This document shows, piece after piece, positions 25,186 through 33,229 of a stretch of DNA of 39,607 nucleotides. Position numbers and translations under genes: made by a program. This stretch comes from Parafrankia sp. EUN1f (GTDB lineage Bacteria > Actinomycetota > Actinomycetes > Frankiales > Frankiaceae). The stretch covers positions 1-39,607 of the forward strand of contig NZ_ADGX01000080.1 in the NCBI RefSeq assembly GCF_000177675.1. Direction: 5' to 3'. A model generated the notes under the pieces. It was not told the DNA's origin, did no database searches, and saw only the letters and a list, made by a program, of their open reading frames with translations. Position 1 is the first letter of the stretch, and each line of letters opens with the position of its first letter.

Positions 25186-25859
25186 GACGTAAGCGCGTTT
25201 GTTGTAGCGGGTAGCGACTGCCTGATTCTGTTTCAGGTCCTTCTTCTCGTCGATGAGGACGAGCAGGCAGAGCTCCTCCTCGGCCAGGTGGATGTTGATG
25301 CGGATCCCGTCGGCCCACAGGTGGACGTGGTCCACGCCGGCCAGGTCCCGGTCGGTGAACGCCTGGTAGTCGGCCTGCCAGCTGGTGGTCAGCCGGGTCA
25401 CGGTGGAGGAGGACAGGCCGGCACCTGAGCCGAGGAACTGCTCCAACGCCGGGACGAAGTCGCCGAAGGACAGGCCGTGCAGGTAGGGCAGCGGCAGCAC
25501 CTCGCCGATCGTCGGGGAGCTGCGGCACCACTGCGGCAGGATCGCGGAGGAGAACCGCTGCCGTTCCCCGGTGTCCGCATCGACACGGCGGTCATTGACC
25601 CGCGGCGCGGTGACCTGCACCGCCCCGCCGGCGGTCATGACCTGCCGCAGCTGGGGGTGACCGTTACGGACCAACAGCCGGCGGCCACGGTCGTCACGCT
25701 GGTCGGCGAGCTCGGCGATGTGGGTGTCGACCTCGGCTTCCAACGCGGCAGCGAGCATCCGCCGGGCGCACTCTCGCACGATCTCGTCGATCGGCGACGC
25801 GTTGACGCCGAACCATCAGCGGGCGTGTTCTCCTCGGGGACTACCGTGAGCACGGGCAT
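25186..25859 (-). pseudogene. IS256-family transposase N-terminal half, fused to an IS5-like tail
   Basis: Read leftward from ATG 25859 (MPVLTVVPEEN), the sequence is the N-terminal half of a mutator-type transposase: a frameshift near 25800, then DEIVRECARRMLAAALEAEVDTHIAELADQRD, APRVNDRRVDADTGERQRF, LPYLHGLSFGDFVPALEQFLGS and HLWADGIRINIHLAEEELCLLVLI, ending at about 25252. Instead of the usual VRADGRKELVAL, the frame then reads KDLKQNQAVATRYNKRAYV (about 25240-25186), which looks like the C-terminal end of an IS5-group transposase; a 2-base insertion follows, before FHG. The catalytic second half of IS256 is absent. It is a dead chimera of two mobile elements. The 190 bases between it and the cyclase stop hold nothing else recognised. 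Confidence 0.7.
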
Positions 25860-25948
25860 GCCTTCCGACCGACGCGCCCACGTCGGCCTGACTGAGACCT
25901 CAACCTCGATCACCGGGGAGGTACGCCCTCCCAGTCGATCCACAGGTC

Positions 25949-25990
25949 TCAACCATTGCTCGAGGCAAAAAAGATCAGCTGAACCGCCAT
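25949..25990 (-). pseudogene. First 13 codons of an integrase-type transposase, truncated
   Basis: ATG 25990 begins MAVQLIFFASSNG and stops at 25949. The first six codons and the roughly 170 bases upstream match, in inverted orientation, the start of the decayed integrase gene at 27871. It is the 5' stub of a second copy of the same IS, pointing away from pyruvate kinase. Confidence 0.55.
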
Positions 25991-26148
25991 GGCCCGGATC
26001 ATCCTCGTGGTGCTCTCCCGGTCAAGAGCACATGTAGCCGACAGGGGTACATGTTTCCGATCGCTTCCCGGGGGTGAAGGCCTATCGATCATTGGGTGAT
26101 ACAGAAGTCCTGGCCCGGTCCTATGGACACCGATTTCGGGCACCTACA
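25973..26148. repeat. Left inverted arm flanking pyruvate kinase (IS 5' end)
   Basis: About 175 bases that recur in reverse complement at 27716-27889, with roughly 80-85% identity by eye. The shared stretches include ATGTAGCCGACAGGGGTACA, GATACAGAAGTCCTGGCCCG and the outer CACCTACA. The arm holds the 5' end of an integrase-type transposase gene and its upstream IS end, the latter facing pyruvate kinase. Its partner lies 1.6 kb away across that gene. Confidence 0.8.
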
Positions 26149-26203
26149 TCCCACAGGCACCACGATGCGCTGTGGGAGCCAGGGCACCGATCAGGATCTT
26201 CGA

Positions 26204-27619
26204 TCAGATTGCCTCGCCGATGCGGTGCACCCGCATCGTGTTCGTCGTGCCCGCGACGCCGGGCGGCGTGCCCGCAACGACCACGACGAGCTCGCCGGGT
26301 CGGCAGCGCTCGATCTGCTGCAGGGCGGTGTCGACCTGGCGGAGCATCTCGTCCGTGCTCTCCGCGAACGGGACGAGGATCGTCTCGACCCCCCAGAGCA
26401 ACGCCATCTGGTTGCGCACGCCGAGGATGGGGGTGAAGGCGAGCACCGGGACGGAGCTGCGGTAACGGATCAGCCGGCGGGCCGTGTCGCCGCTGACGGT
26501 GTGGGCGACCAGGTACCGGGCCTCGACGGCCTCGCCAACACTCACCGCCGCCTGGGCGATGGCGCCGCCGAGGGTGCGGGGCGCCGTTTGCAGCGGGGGA
26601 ATTCGCCCGAGGTCGGCCTCGGCGGTCTTGATGATCCGCGACATCGTCGAGACGGCCTCGATCGGATAGGTTCCGACGCTCGTCTCGGCGGAGAGCATGA
26701 TCGCGTCGGCGCCGTCGAGGACGGCGTTGGCGCAGTCGCTCGCCTCGGCCCGGGTAGGTCGCGGCGCGCTCACCATCGACTCGAGGACCTGGGTGGCGAC
26801 GATGACGGGCTTCGCCCGCTCACGGGCCTGGCTCACGGCCCGCTTCTGGACGAGGGGGACGTCCTCGAGCGGCAGCTCGACACCGAGGTCGCCGCGGGCG
26901 ATCATGAGGCCGTCGAACGCCTCGATGATCCCATCGATCTCGTCCACGGCCTGCGGCTTCTCGATCTTCGCGAGGACCGGGACACGGATCCCGGCCTCGT
27001 CCATGATCGCACGGACCGCGGCCGCGTCCTCGGCTGAGCGGACGAAGGACAGCGCGATCATGTCGACGCCGAGCTCGAGCGCGAAGCGCAGGTCGGCGGC
27101 GTCCTTCTCGGACAGCGCCGGCACGGTCAGGGCCGCGCTCGGGATGTTCATGCCCTTGTTGTCGATGACCTTGCCGCCGATCACGACGGTGGTGCGCACG
27201 TCAGTGTCCTCGACGCCGTCAACGCGCAGGTTCAGCCGACCGTCGTCGATGAGGATGGTCTCTCCGACGGAGACGTCTCGGGGCAGCCCGGCGTAGGTGG
27301 TGCCGACCTGCTCTTGATCACCCAAGATGTCACGGACGGTGACCGTAAAGTGTTGTCCAGGCAGCAGAGTCACGCCGCCGTGGGCGAATCTACCGAGCCG
27401 GATCTTGGGACCCTGCAGGTCGGCGAGGATTCCGACGCTGCGGCCGGAGGCCTCGGCGGCCCCCCGCACAAGCGCGTAGGCCGCCGCATGCTGTTCGTGG
27501 GATCCATGCGAAAAGTTGAGCCGGGCGATGTCCATTCCGGCGTCGACGAGGGCGCGGACCATCTCGGGCGAGTTGGTGGCCGGGCCGAGGGTGCAAACTA
27601 TCTTGGCTTTTCGTGGCAC
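26204..27619 (-). CDS. pyk: Pyruvate kinase
   Basis: A complete 471-residue enzyme converting phosphoenolpyruvate and ADP to pyruvate and ATP. I start at GTG 27619 (MPRKAKIVCTLGPA), which has an AGGA site 7-8 bases upstream; a TTG two codons earlier is too close to it. Visible family features are KIVCTLGPAT at the N-terminus, ARLNFSHGSHEQH (substrate and potassium site), LQGPKIRLGRF, the B-domain through about 70-170, the lysine and acidic metal ligands in LAKIEKPQAVDEIDGII and MIARGDLGVELP, ATQVLESM, and DGADAIMLSAETSVGTYP. The C-terminal regulatory domain is complete. The gene stands alone and is boxed in by inverted IS arms only about 55 bases beyond its stop and 97 before its start. It therefore looks mobilised, or trapped between two insertions, rather than native to its neighbours. 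Confidence 0.95.
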   Translation of the reverse strand: MPRKAKIVCTLGPATNSPEMVRALVDAGMDIARLNFSHGSHEQHAAAYALVRGAAEASGRSVGILADLQGPKIRLGRFAHGGVTLLPGQHFTVTVRDILGDQEQVGTTYAGLPRDVSVGETILIDDGRLNLRVDGVEDTDVRTTVVIGGKVIDNKGMNIPSAALTVPALSEKDAADLRFALELGVDMIALSFVRSAEDAAAVRAIMDEAGIRVPVLAKIEKPQAVDEIDGIIEAFDGLMIARGDLGVELPLEDVPLVQKRAVSQARERAKPVIVATQVLESMVSAPRPTRAEASDCANAVLDGADAIMLSAETSVGTYPIEAVSTMSRIIKTAEADLGRIPPLQTAPRTLGGAIAQAAVSVGEAVEARYLVAHTVSGDTARRLIRYRSSVPVLAFTPILGVRNQMALLWGVETILVPFAESTDEMLRQVDTALQQIERCRPGELVVVVAGTPPGVAGTTNTMRVHRIGEAI

Positions 27620-27715
27620 GGTCAAATCCTAAGGTTATTCCGTAACCCGGGTACCGGGACCCTGGGTTGCTGGTAGTTCGTTTTAGGCGTGCGGGCCATT
27701 TTCCATTGCAGACCC

Positions 27716-27889
27716 TGTAGGTGTCCGAAATTGGTGCGTAGGACCGGGCCAGGACTTCTGTATCACCGATGATCGATAGGGGTTCCCCCCCGGAAGTGAT
27801 CGGAAACATGTACCCCTGTCGGCTACATGTGTTTTTGACCGGGACAGCACGACGGGGATGAATCCGGGCCATGGCGGTTCAGCTCATCT
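27716..27889. repeat. Right inverted arm flanking pyruvate kinase (IS 5' end)
   Basis: Inverted counterpart of 25973-26148. It starts with TGTAGGTGTCCGAAATTGG, the probable IS terminus facing pyruvate kinase, and runs into the first codons of the integrase-type gene at 27871. Differences from the left arm are scattered single-base changes and short indels (for example the run of C at 27785-27791), so the two copies have drifted. Confidence 0.8.
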
Positions 27890-28130
27890 GCCTCGTCGTC
27901 TGTCGACTGGACGGCTGGCTCCAGCTGGGGTGGCCCGCAGCTTGGTGGCGAAGACGCCGAGATCCTCGTGGTCCGCCGCGGCCTCGCCGTGCTGCGCCGT
28001 CAAGTCGCCCGGCACGACCACCTCCTCATCCTCAGCGGACGACACCTGATCACCCTCCTCACCGTCTATATCGATCACTACAATCACCATCGGCCCCACC
28101 AGTCACTCCATGGTGGACATCAAGTCCTAC
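27871..28130 (+). pseudogene. Integrase-core (DDE) transposase with frameshift and large deletion
   Basis: From ATG 27871 the frame reads MAVQLICLVVCRLDGWLQLGW. After a +1 shift near 27936 it continues GGEDAEILVVRRGLAVLRRQVAR, the N-terminal signature of actinobacterial integrase-core transposases. It then jumps directly to DHLLILSGRHLITLLTVYIDHYNHHRPHQSL, the C-terminal end of the same family. The roughly 230 residues between, including the DDE catalytic core, are deleted. It is a decayed internal-deletion derivative. Its 3' edge merges with the downstream end of the binding-protein gene at 28161. Confidence 0.7.
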
Positions 28131-28160
28131 TAGTGCTGATCGCTCGCACGGCAGACTCTC

Positions 28161-29405
28161 TCAGTCGTCCGTCGCCAGCCGCCTGCCGCACAACGGCGTC
28201 GGGGTTACCTGCGTGAAATGGGTCCCATCAGGCGCGACCTGCACGAAGTGCAGGCACGGGATGATCTCGCCAACGCTCGTGCTGATGTTCAACGACGTGG
28301 GCAGCAGCCCCTCAGCGTCGTAGGCTTGAACGGACCGCAGGCCGCTGATGAACCCTGCGCGGGTCGGGCAGGTCCCCGCAATGGCCAGGCCGCGCAGGTA
28401 CATATCGGCGGCGATCCAGCCCTCCACCGCGTAGGCTTGATTCGGTGGCTTCAACTGAGGTGCGTAGGAGGCCATGGCGTTGAAGAATCCGCGGTAGACG
28501 GGGGCGCTCACCTCAAATGGTGTGATCGGAACATAAGAAAATGTGCCAGAGATGGCGCTTCCCCAATCGTGGAGTGCTCGGGGGTCATAGCCATCCGGTG
28601 GCACCAGAGCGACCCTGATTTCCGCACCGGCTAATCGGGCCGCTGCCACGATTCGATAAGCGCTCTCGGTGTCCATGGCAAATATTATAGTGTCGGCTTT
28701 GATAGCTTTGATCTCCTCGCCGAGAACGGCGGGAACAAGCATCAGAGGACTGATCTCGCTATTTCCGACAACACCTACTCCAGCAGCCTGCAGACTAGAG
28801 GCAAATTTCGTTGCGAGAATATTTGAGGCCGCAGATGCTGTGCGCTTTAATATCAATGCGCGACGGCCGCCCTGGGTTGCGACAAAATCGCCCCAGACGC
28901 TTACGGTAGAATTCTTTGCCATAATGTTGGTAAAGCTAAACATATTGTCGTTGGAGGCCCAGGTGGGATCCATTGCTATACCCACGACCGGGATCCCAGA
29001 GTCGTGTAGAAATGCTGACGAACCAGACGCCTCCGCGCTCGCCTCGATCATTCCAAATACTTGGTCCGTGGTGAGGAGCTCTCGGGCCGAAGTAAAATTG
29101 ACCGCCGATGCCGACTGGTCGTCTCGCGCCGCGTAGGTAACCTTGCGTCCGTGAACCCCTCCGGCCGCGTTCGCCACGCCCAGGCGGGCGTCGACGCCCG
29201 CCCGGAACGGCGGGGCCATCGATTCTCCCGCACCACTATCGGACATCAAGAGCCCTAGGTGGACCTCGTCAGCGGTGATTCCGGGGGTATTGCACGTCGA
29301 GCTGGTCGTTGACTTGCTGAATGGACTACAAGCAGCGAGCACTAGCGCACCGCCGAGTAGGGTAGCGACCACAAAAAATTGACGTCTTCTTTTGGTGATC
29401 TTCAC
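28161..29405 (-). CDS. Orphan ABC substrate-binding lipoprotein, LivK (type-1 fold) family
   Basis: A 414-residue extracellular protein. GTG 29405 (MKITKRRRQ) is chosen for its GAGG site; an ATG at 29432 has none. A basic n-region, hydrophobic core (about 10-25) and lipobox LAAC make it a lipoprotein. The mature part has the type-1 periplasmic-binding layout of branched-chain amino acid receptors: ITADEVHLGLLMSDSGAG, then FRAGVDARLGVANAAGGVHGRKVTYAARDDQ, and later YAVEGWIAADMYLRGLAIAG. Ligand may be an amino acid, amide or aromatic acid; it cannot be told. No permease or ATPase gene adjoins it. Downstream are only 30 bases before an IS remnant, so partner genes may have been lost. Base composition is lower in GC than neighbours, notably 28,660-28,990, suggesting transfer. 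Confidence 0.82.
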   Translation of the reverse strand: MKITKRRRQFFVVATLLGGALVLAACSPFSKSTTSSTCNTPGITADEVHLGLLMSDSGAGESMAPPFRAGVDARLGVANAAGGVHGRKVTYAARDDQSASAVNFTSARELLTTDQVFGMIEASAEASGSSAFLHDSGIPVVGIAMDPTWASNDNMFSFTNIMAKNSTVSVWGDFVATQGGRRALILKRTASAASNILATKFASSLQAAGVGVVGNSEISPLMLVPAVLGEEIKAIKADTIIFAMDTESAYRIVAAARLAGAEIRVALVPPDGYDPRALHDWGSAISGTFSYVPITPFEVSAPVYRGFFNAMASYAPQLKPPNQAYAVEGWIAADMYLRGLAIAGTCPTRAGFISGLRSVQAYDAEGLLPTSLNISTSVGEIIPCLHFVQVAPDGTHFTQVTPTPLCGRRLATDD

Positions 29406-29686
29406 GGTACCTCGTTGCAGCAAATATCGCATGGCTGGGTGAACCGCGACTCATCCCTGCAGTACCCGTTCCATAGCGCTGAACAGTGTTGGGTCCGGCG
29501 CCTGGAAAAGTACATCGAGTGGGCCAGAATCGGCGGGAGCTCAAAAATCTAAATCGGTGCGACGCGTATAACCCGGAGGTTCCCTCCGGCCGATTTGGCG
29601 GCGCCGGAAATCAGCGCACTCGAGCCACGCTCATCCAGAGGACAATAAGGGACGGGTCAACGGTATATCACGTGCATCTGCCTGGG
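29406..29686. other. Intergenic region between binding protein and LacI gene
   Basis: About 280 bases, downstream of the LacI gene and upstream of the LivK-type gene on the same strand. CCGGAG (29573-29578) pairs with CTCCGG (29584-29589) around a 5-base loop and may terminate lacI. The LivK-type promoter should lie between that hairpin and 29405, but no confident boxes were recognised. Confidence 0.35.
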
Positions 29687-30748
29687 TCATACTGGCGGGC
29701 TGGAAGGGTTGCTGACCTCCTTGTCCTGGCCCGTCGCCATTCGTTGTTCGAGTGTGCAGCCGCAGGAGTCGCGATGCATGAACTGGGGGGTGAGTCGGAC
29801 CGTACGCGGAGGTATTTTAGGGTCGGCGAGGCGTCGCATCAGCAACTCCACCGCAACGTTGCCCAATTCAACGCGTGGCTGGGCCATGGTGGTCAGTCGG
29901 GGTGAGAAGAAGTCTGCCCATTCGAAGTCGTCGAAGCAGGTAAGCGCGATGTCGTCGGGCACCCGCCGGCCTGTCTCCCGCAGTGCCTTCATGGTGCCGA
30001 TCGTCATGAGGTTGTTGGCGACGACCAGCGCGGTCGGTGGATTCGGCAGTGCCAGCAGGGTGTGGGCGGCTGCCCTGGCACCCTCGATCTGGGAGCCGCC
30101 GCCGGCGACGAGCATCTCGTCATAGAGCAGTCCATGCCGGGCTAGTCCCCGCCGGTAACCGGCCAGTCGCTCGCGGGTGGTGGTGAGACCACTCAGGCCG
30201 GCGATCATGCCGATCCGGTCGTGTCCCAGGTCGGCGAGGTGCTCTACGAGCTGCGCGCTCGGCTCCTCGTTGTCTGGTCCGACCTGATCGAAGTCGGCTG
30301 ACGCCAGCCGGTCGATGAGCACCGTCGGCACGGAGCTTGCGGCGAGGTGCTCCAACGCCAGCTGATTATCGCCGGCGGCCGGAACGATGATCAACCCGTC
30401 GATCCGACGTTGCAGGAGCGCCCGGAGGGCCCGGAGCTCATGCTCGGGATCCTCGCGTGAATCGGTGAGGATCAGGGTGTAACCGGTCGCAGACACGTTC
30501 GTCTCGATCGCGTGGATCACGTCGGTGAAGTAGGGGTTAGTGATCACCGGGATGGAAAGGCCGATCAGGCCGCTACTGGCTGTGACGAGCGCACGCGCGA
30601 TCGTGTTCTGTGTGTAACCGGTCTGTTCGATAGCTGCGAGCACGGCCGCGCGGGTCTCGGCCCGCACCGCGCGTGTGTCGTTGAGCACATGCGAGACCGT
30701 GGACACGGAGACTCCGGCGATCTTCGCCACGTCCGCCATCTTGACCAT
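29687..30748 (-). CDS. LacI-family repressor of the sugar import / Entner-Doudoroff locus
   Basis: A 353-residue regulator. ATG 30748 has a GGGAGA site about 6 bases upstream. The HTH is at about 4-25 (MADVAKIAGVSVSTVSHVLND). The hinge follows (ARALVTASSGLIGLSIP, about 51-67), then the sugar-sensing domain with NPYFTDVIHAIE, LIIVPAAGDN, VVANNLMTIGTMKAL and IALTCFDDFEWADFFSP. The C-terminus carries HRDSCGC, frequent in this family. It is transcribed away from the sugar importer, and a 16-bp perfect palindrome lies in the shared 142-base region, so repression of the importer with relief by the sugar or its phosphate is the simplest model. The ligand is inferred to be fructose-like from the neighbouring genes, not from its own residues. 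Confidence 0.9.
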   Translation of the reverse strand: MVKMADVAKIAGVSVSTVSHVLNDTRAVRAETRAAVLAAIEQTGYTQNTIARALVTASSGLIGLSIPVITNPYFTDVIHAIETNVSATGYTLILTDSREDPEHELRALRALLQRRIDGLIIVPAAGDNQLALEHLAASSVPTVLIDRLASADFDQVGPDNEEPSAQLVEHLADLGHDRIGMIAGLSGLTTTRERLAGYRRGLARHGLLYDEMLVAGGGSQIEGARAAAHTLLALPNPPTALVVANNLMTIGTMKALRETGRRVPDDIALTCFDDFEWADFFSPRLTTMAQPRVELGNVAVELLMRRLADPKIPPRTVRLTPQFMHRDSCGCTLEQRMATGQDKEVSNPSSPPV

Positions 30749-30794
30749 GCGATCTCCCTACCGGACGTCGCGCCTGGAAGTTTGGAAAGCGTTC

Positions 30795-30834
30795 GCGCAA
30801 GCGCTTGCGCTCCTACTGTGGCCCGGGCTACATT
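30795..30834 (+). promoter_or_regulatory. LacI-type operator overlapping a promoter
   Basis: GCGCAAGCGCTTGCGC (30795-30810) is a perfect 16-bp palindrome with the central CG and CAAGCGCTTG core typical of LacI-family sites. Its right end, TTGCGC (30805-30810), can act as a -35 box, with TACATT (30829-30834) as -10 at 18-base spacing; the binding-protein GTG is at 30891. Repressor bound here would block the promoter. A weaker half-match, GAAAGCGTTC, lies just left at about 30786-30794. Confidence 0.65.
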
Positions 30835-30890
30835 CCAGCACAACCCCGGAGCAATGAAGGTGATGGGGGCAGGTCGCAGGGAGGTACCAC

Positions 30891-32045
30891 GTGTCCGACA
30901 AGATAGCAATGCCGGGATCGGTAGGGCCAGATGGGGATCGGAGCACGGTGCCGTTAGGCGCTGCAACGGCCGTCATCGAGGTGGCCCGACGGCCCCGCCG
31001 TCGCCCGGTGCGTGGTTGGTGGCGGCGCAGCGCAGCCCTCTTGGTGCTGCCCACTGCAGCAGCACTCGTGCTGTCGGCCTGTGGCAGTTCATCGGACGGC
31101 AGCGCGAGCGGCGGGACGGACCAGGCGGTCGTGGGTCTGATCACCAAGACCGACACCAACCCGTTCTTCGTCAAGATGAAGGAAGGCGCGGAGAAGGCGG
31201 CTACGGCCAAGGGGGTCAAGCTGCTCACCGCGGCTGGCAAGTTCGACGGCGACAACGCCGGCCAGGTGACCGCGATCGAGAACATGGTTGCCTCGGGGGC
31301 TCGGGGCATCCTGATCACACCTAGCGACACTAAGGCGATCATCCCGGCGATCGCGAAGGCGCGGGCGAAGGGTGTCCTTGTCATCGCGCTCGACAGCCCG
31401 ACGGATCCGCAGAGCGCGGTGGATGCGCTGTTCGCGACGGACAACTTCCAGGCCGGGGTCTTGATCGGCGAATACGCCAAGGGCCTCACCGGTGGGAAGT
31501 CGGTGAAGATCGCGATGCTTGACCTCGCGCCCGGCATCGCGGTTGGCACGTTGCGGCACAACGGCTTCCTGTCTGGTTTTGGTGCGGCAGAGGTGTCTGG
31601 CACCGCGAGCGAGCCGGCAAGCGCGGCGAGCGTGGTGTGTAGCCAGGATACCCAGGGTGACCAGGCCAAGGGTCAGGCGGCAATGGAGACCTGCCTGCAG
31701 AAGGACCCGGGCATCAACCTCGTCTACACGATCAACGAACCAGCTGCGCTCGGCGCCTACACTGCGATAGCCGCCGCTGGCAAGGAGAACGACGTCACAA
31801 TCGTCTCCGTTGATGGGGGATGCACAGGCGTTGAGGCAGTGAAGGATGGCAAGATTGCCGCGACGTCGCAGCAGTACCCGCTGAAGATGGCCCAGCGGGG
31901 CGTGGACGCAGTCCTTTCCTACGCTACCGACGGCACCAAGCCGTCCGGGTACGTGGACACCGGCGTCACCTTGATCACCGACAAGCCGGTGGCCGGCATT
32001 GACTCGGAGAACGTCGAATTCGGTCTCGATAACTGCTGGGGATGA
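30891..32045 (+). CDS. frcB: Sugar ABC transporter binding lipoprotein, FrcB/RbsB type
   Basis: A 384-residue lipoprotein. GTG 30891 has a GGGAGG site about 8 bases upstream. The n-region is unusually long (about 46 residues, with RRPRRRP) before the hydrophobic core, and the lipobox LSAC places the lipidated Cys at 64, followed by a Ser/Gly tether. The mature domain is the type-1 periplasmic-binding fold for monosaccharides: GLITKTDTNPFFVKMKEGAEKAA, then ARGILITPSDTKAI, FATDNFQAG, TINEPAALGAY and VDGGCTGVEAVKDG. Pairing with a single-domain ATPase of FrcA type and a PfkB kinase points to fructose, but related sugars are possible. It is the first gene of the importer operon. Its paralogue at 19362 has lost the lipobox. 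Confidence 0.88.
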   Translation: MSDKIAMPGSVGPDGDRSTVPLGAATAVIEVARRPRRRPVRGWWRRSAALLVLPTAAALVLSACGSSSDGSASGGTDQAVVGLITKTDTNPFFVKMKEGAEKAATAKGVKLLTAAGKFDGDNAGQVTAIENMVASGARGILITPSDTKAIIPAIAKARAKGVLVIALDSPTDPQSAVDALFATDNFQAGVLIGEYAKGLTGGKSVKIAMLDLAPGIAVGTLRHNGFLSGFGAAEVSGTASEPASAASVVCSQDTQGDQAKGQAAMETCLQKDPGINLVYTINEPAALGAYTAIAAAGKENDVTIVSVDGGCTGVEAVKDGKIAATSQQYPLKMAQRGVDAVLSYATDGTKPSGYVDTGVTLITDKPVAGIDSENVEFGLDNCWG

Positions 32046-32069
32046 TAGTTCCTAACGCCTCGGCATAGC

Positions 32070-32106
32070 GCACGGAGGCTGCCTACAGACAGCCTCATCT
32101 GCGTGC
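32070..32106 (+). terminator. Hairpin between binding-protein and permease genes
   Basis: GAGGCTG (32075-32081) pairs with CAGCCTC (32090-32096) around an 8-base loop, extended by GCACG (32070-32074) with CGTGC (32102-32106) across a 5-base bulge. It begins 25 bases after the binding-protein stop and lies about 115 bases before the permease ATG. No T-run follows. It is probably an attenuator or mRNA stabiliser that favours binding-protein production. Confidence 0.6.
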
Positions 32107-32221
32107 CCGGCGCAAGTTGGCCGCGCTAACTGGACGGTTCGGCCCGGGCGGTGGGAGGTCTTACCCGCCGTCCGGCCGGACTCAGAGTGCCTGTAGCCCC
32201 GTCTTGAAAACAAGGATCCGT

Positions 32222-33229
32222 ATGGCATCAACGAAGGCTGCCGGGGCTGAGATAAAGCTCCGCAACAGCGTCGGCTCATTCGCCAAAAATGCACCGGACC
32301 TGGCGACCCTCGGCCCGGTGATCGCCCTGGTGCTGGCCGGATTGTTCTTCAGTATCAAGTCCGACCGGTTCCTGACGGGCGGAAACTTTTCCCTCATTCT
32401 CCAGCAGGTCATGGTGGTCGGCACCCTCGCGATCGGCCAAACCCTGATCATCCTGACCGCCGGCATCGACCTGTCCAACGGCGCGATCATGGCTCTGGGT
32501 AACATCTTGATAACGAAGCTCGCGGTCGATGCTGGGCTCAACCCATTCCTGGCGATCGGTCTCGGTCTACTGGCCTGTACCGCCTTTGGGCTTCTCAACG
32601 GTGGTTTGGTGACCACGATTCGGCTGCCGCCTTTTATCGTCACACTCGGAACGTTGAATATCGCCTTCGCGTTGACTCATATCTACTCCAATGAGGAGAC
32701 TATTTCCGACCTGCCCGCAGCGCTCACCTATCTTGGTAAGACGTTCAACGTCGGCCAGACGGAAATCACTTATGGTTCCCTGCTGATGATCGCCTTGTTC
32801 GGAATCGCTTGGTGCATTCTGACCCAGACCTCCGCCGGCCGGCATATCTATGCCGTCGGCGACAACCCGGAGGGTGCCCGCCTAACGGGCATCCGTACCC
32901 GGCGGGTCGTGCTCACGGTCTACGCTGTCGCCGGCTTTATCTACGGCATCGCATCCCTGCTGCTCGTGTCCCGTACCGGTGTCGGCGACCCCAACGCAGG
33001 GCAAACCGACAACCTGGACAGCATCACGGCTGTCGTACTCGGCGGAACCAGCCTTTTTGGCGGCCGCGGCAGCGTGGCCGGCACGCTCCTGGGCGCGCTC
33101 ATCGTCGGCGTTATCCGCAACGGCCTGCAGCTCATCGGCACCAAATCCATCTATCAGGTGCTTATCACTGGCATTCTGGTCATCCTCGCCGTGGCCATTG
33201 ACCAACTCGCTCGCAGGAGAAAAGCATGA
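32222..33229 (+). CDS. frcC: Sugar ABC transporter permease, FrcC/RbsC type
   Basis: A 335-residue membrane protein of the CUT2 permease family. I start at ATG 32222 (MASTKAAG) with an AAGGA site 6 bases upstream; the open frame upstream to 32117 carries no family sequence. About ten membrane segments are visible, beginning LGPVIALVLAGLFFSI. The family signatures GQTLIILTAGIDLSNGAIMALGNI and NGGLVTTIRLPPFIVTLGTLNIAFAL are intact, as are GRHIYAVGDNPEGARLTGI (the ATPase-coupling loop) and VVLGGTSLFGGRGSVAGTLLGALI near the end. It forms a homodimeric channel with the ATPase encoded next. Its stop overlaps the ATPase start as ATGA. Confidence 0.92.
   Translation: MASTKAAGAEIKLRNSVGSFAKNAPDLATLGPVIALVLAGLFFSIKSDRFLTGGNFSLILQQVMVVGTLAIGQTLIILTAGIDLSNGAIMALGNILITKLAVDAGLNPFLAIGLGLLACTAFGLLNGGLVTTIRLPPFIVTLGTLNIAFALTHIYSNEETISDLPAALTYLGKTFNVGQTEITYGSLLMIALFGIAWCILTQTSAGRHIYAVGDNPEGARLTGIRTRRVVLTVYAVAGFIYGIASLLLVSRTGVGDPNAGQTDNLDSITAVVLGGTSLFGGRGSVAGTLLGALIVGVIRNGLQLIGTKSIYQVLITGILVILAVAIDQLARRRKA

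Noticed and set aside
7995-25859. The IS256 C-terminal piece (plus strand, 8 kb) and N-terminal piece (minus strand, 25.8 kb) as two halves of one element split by a 17-kb inversion
   Set aside because: The geometry fits, but the pieces belong to different IS256 subtypes. The C-terminal piece has FLDYDIEIRR and SLNARYRR, while the N-terminal piece is of the kind whose C-terminus reads HWIHLRTTNPIES. About 100 residues would also be missing.
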